A stretch of DNA of 64,000 nucleotides. It comes from Paraprevotella xylaniphila YIT 11841 (GTDB lineage Bacteria; Bacteroidota; Bacteroidia; Bacteroidales; Bacteroidaceae). Position 1 is the first letter of the stretch; every line of letters begins with the position of its first letter. The translations under genes and the position numbers were made by a program. This document shows positions 62,970 through 64,000 of this stretch, piece after piece. Location: the NCBI RefSeq assembly GCF_000205165.1, contig NZ_GL883805.1, positions 1 through 64,000 on the forward strand, in the 5' to 3' direction. The notes below the pieces were generated by a model. That model did not search any database. It had not been told where the DNA came from and was given only the letters and a program-made list of their open reading frames with translations.

Positions 62970-64000
62970 TCAGAATGTCGTGCGTAAAGTAACATTGATA
63001 TTACGTCCCATGGCATTGATTCCCGAACCGAAAGTGCGATACTTCGTATCCAACAGGTTTTCGATACCAACCTGTACCGTCAGGTTCGGGTTGAACACAT
63101 AAGAAGCTTTGAGATTCAGGGTGAACCATGCCGGAAGCCCTCTGCCCTCTTCTCCCTTCACTGTGGCGTAACCGATATTGTCTTCCCCGTTCAAGTTATA
63201 ACGATCTAGTTTCTTTCGTCCGTTAAACAAGGAATAAAACTCTACAATGGCCTTGTCGTCTTTGCTCTGAAAAGTCATGCCCACCCTTCCGAAAAGCGGA
63301 GATATATGGTCGAGGGGCATACGTTCATCCTCCCCGTCGATAATATCACCGTAAGTATAGGTAAGCGAAGCGTCTGCCATAAATATTTCGAGGAAACGGG
63401 CTTTCAGGCGTGTGGTGGAACCTACAACATAAGCCCTTCTGCTGTTATGGTTGGCATATATCTCGCTGAGTTCGCCATCATATTCTATTTCGGTATTTCC
63501 GTTCAGCGTATGCGGCTTTAGCGTAATGGCATCGAAAAGATAGGTTCCGAACACGGAAGTTTCCCAAAGGAAACGGTCGTTTTTGAACCGAGTCACATTG
63601 AAGTCGGCGTTGATAGTCTTTTCGGGGCGCACATCCGGGTTGGGCACAACCACCATACCCGGCTGCGAGTCGAATACCTTTCCCACATCGTCTATATTGG
63701 GCACACGATAACCGGTGGAAAGTGCCAAAGCTATTTTCCAGTCCTTGGTCGGATTGTAGTTCAGTCCCAAACTGAAACTGTAAGTCATATTGTTCTGTTT
63801 CACTTCTTTCACGTTCTGACTCAGGAATGGGAAAAATTCGGCGGTCTCAAACGAGGAATACAACGTGGAGAATCCCAAGCGGATACCGTCGCTCAGGATC
63901 AGACGCGGAGTGATTTCCCATTGGTGGGACGCGTAGGCCTCTATATTGTGCATATAGTTTTGTCCGTCGGGGTAACGCGTATCCAATGCAGCACGCTCAC
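62970..64000 (-). CDS. TonB-dependent outer-membrane receptor, C-terminal part
   Basis: The frame is open to the end of the window, so only the last 343 residues are visible. Apparent start-like codons near 63986 are internal (a Leu codon). The sequence is a series of alternating beta-strands with aromatic girdles (YASHQWEITPRLILSDGIR, LALSTGYRVPN, FTLNLKASYVFNPNLTVQVGIENLLDTKYRTFGSG) ending in TLRTTF with the terminal Phe typical of outer-membrane barrels. It takes up a siderophore, vitamin or glycan; the ligand cannot be told from the barrel. Confidence 0.9.
   Translation of the reverse strand, partial: ERAALDTRYPDGQNYMHNIEAYASHQWEITPRLILSDGIRLGFSTLYSSFETAEFFPFLSQNVKEVKQNNMTYSFSLGLNYNPTKDWKIALALSTGYRVPNIDDVGKVFDSQPGMVVVPNPDVRPEKTINADFNVTRFKNDRFLWETSVFGTYLFDAITLKPHTLNGNTEIEYDGELSEIYANHNSRRAYVVGSTTRLKARFLEIFMADASLTYTYGDIIDGEDERMPLDHISPLFGRVGMTFQSKDDKAIVEFYSLFNGRKKLDRYNLNGEDNIGYATVKGEEGRGLPAWFTLNLKASYVFNPNLTVQVGIENLLDTKYRTFGSGINAMGRNINVTLRTTF

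Overview
The window comes from a member of the Bacteroidales, most likely a Bacteroides/Phocaeicola-type gut bacterium. Supporting signs are: many genes preceded by the Bacteroidetes promoter -7 box TAnnTTTG; a trp operon in the trpB-E-G-D-C-F-A order with Trp-rich leader peptides; TonB-dependent receptor, polyphosphate-selective porin and 6-bladed beta-propeller lipoprotein families; GldE; a T9SS-like C-terminal domain; and a 29-residue AURKAIP1/COX24-type protein. No rRNA, tRNA, CRISPR array or insertion sequence was seen. Most of the window reads as chromosomal housekeeping sequence with small accessory insertions.

Layout, left half. 1-259 is the tail of an Rpn-type nuclease with an EGRA tandem repeat. 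510-3844 is a TPP riboswitch followed by thiE, thiC and a TenI-like gene, then prs (3884-4822) and a thioredoxin lipoprotein (4920-6017). A perfect 26-bp palindrome separates these from glgP and a eukaryote-type GT3 glycogen synthase on the minus strand (6114-10382). 10596-13717 holds an unknown secreted protein, a DUF4923 protein and an M6 metalloprotease. 13819-20702 is a phosphate/polyphosphate block (ppx-ppk, Pit transporter with a PhoU-like tail, divergent OprO/P porin). An S41 protease, a B3/B4 protein, an SH3 protein and a candidate structured RNA fill 20797-25435.

Centre. 25463-35587 is the tryptophan locus. It is split: trpB-E-G and trpD-C-F-A each have their own near-identical promoter, leader peptide (three Trp codons) and attenuator, with a three-gene lipoprotein cassette between them. 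An AspT/YidE-type transporter and a small RelE/ParE toxin-antitoxin pair follow.

Right half. 38253-54255 looks like one osmoadaptation locus: kdpF-A-B-C with an outer-membrane protein; an operon of otsAB, a GH15 enzyme, a split KdpD sensor and a histidine kinase; and, across a divergent region, a degenerate aspartokinase-like protein and an NtrC-class sigma-54 response regulator. A sigma-54-like promoter and a 32-residue membrane ORF precede kdpF. Then come PPTase-gldE-ssb-mutY, HU, the COX24-type peptide, RNase G, a two-domain esterase, a GH25 muramidase and the C-terminal part of a TonB-dependent receptor running off the end.

The least explained signals are three related intergenic palindromes (19431-19491, 35675-35740, 52658-52725) built on a common 22-nt period, the duplicated trp attenuator around an inserted cassette, the candidate kdp small protein with sigma-54-type control, and the structured RNA at 24515-24609. 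All positions and motif matches were read by eye; no database search or folding program was run.
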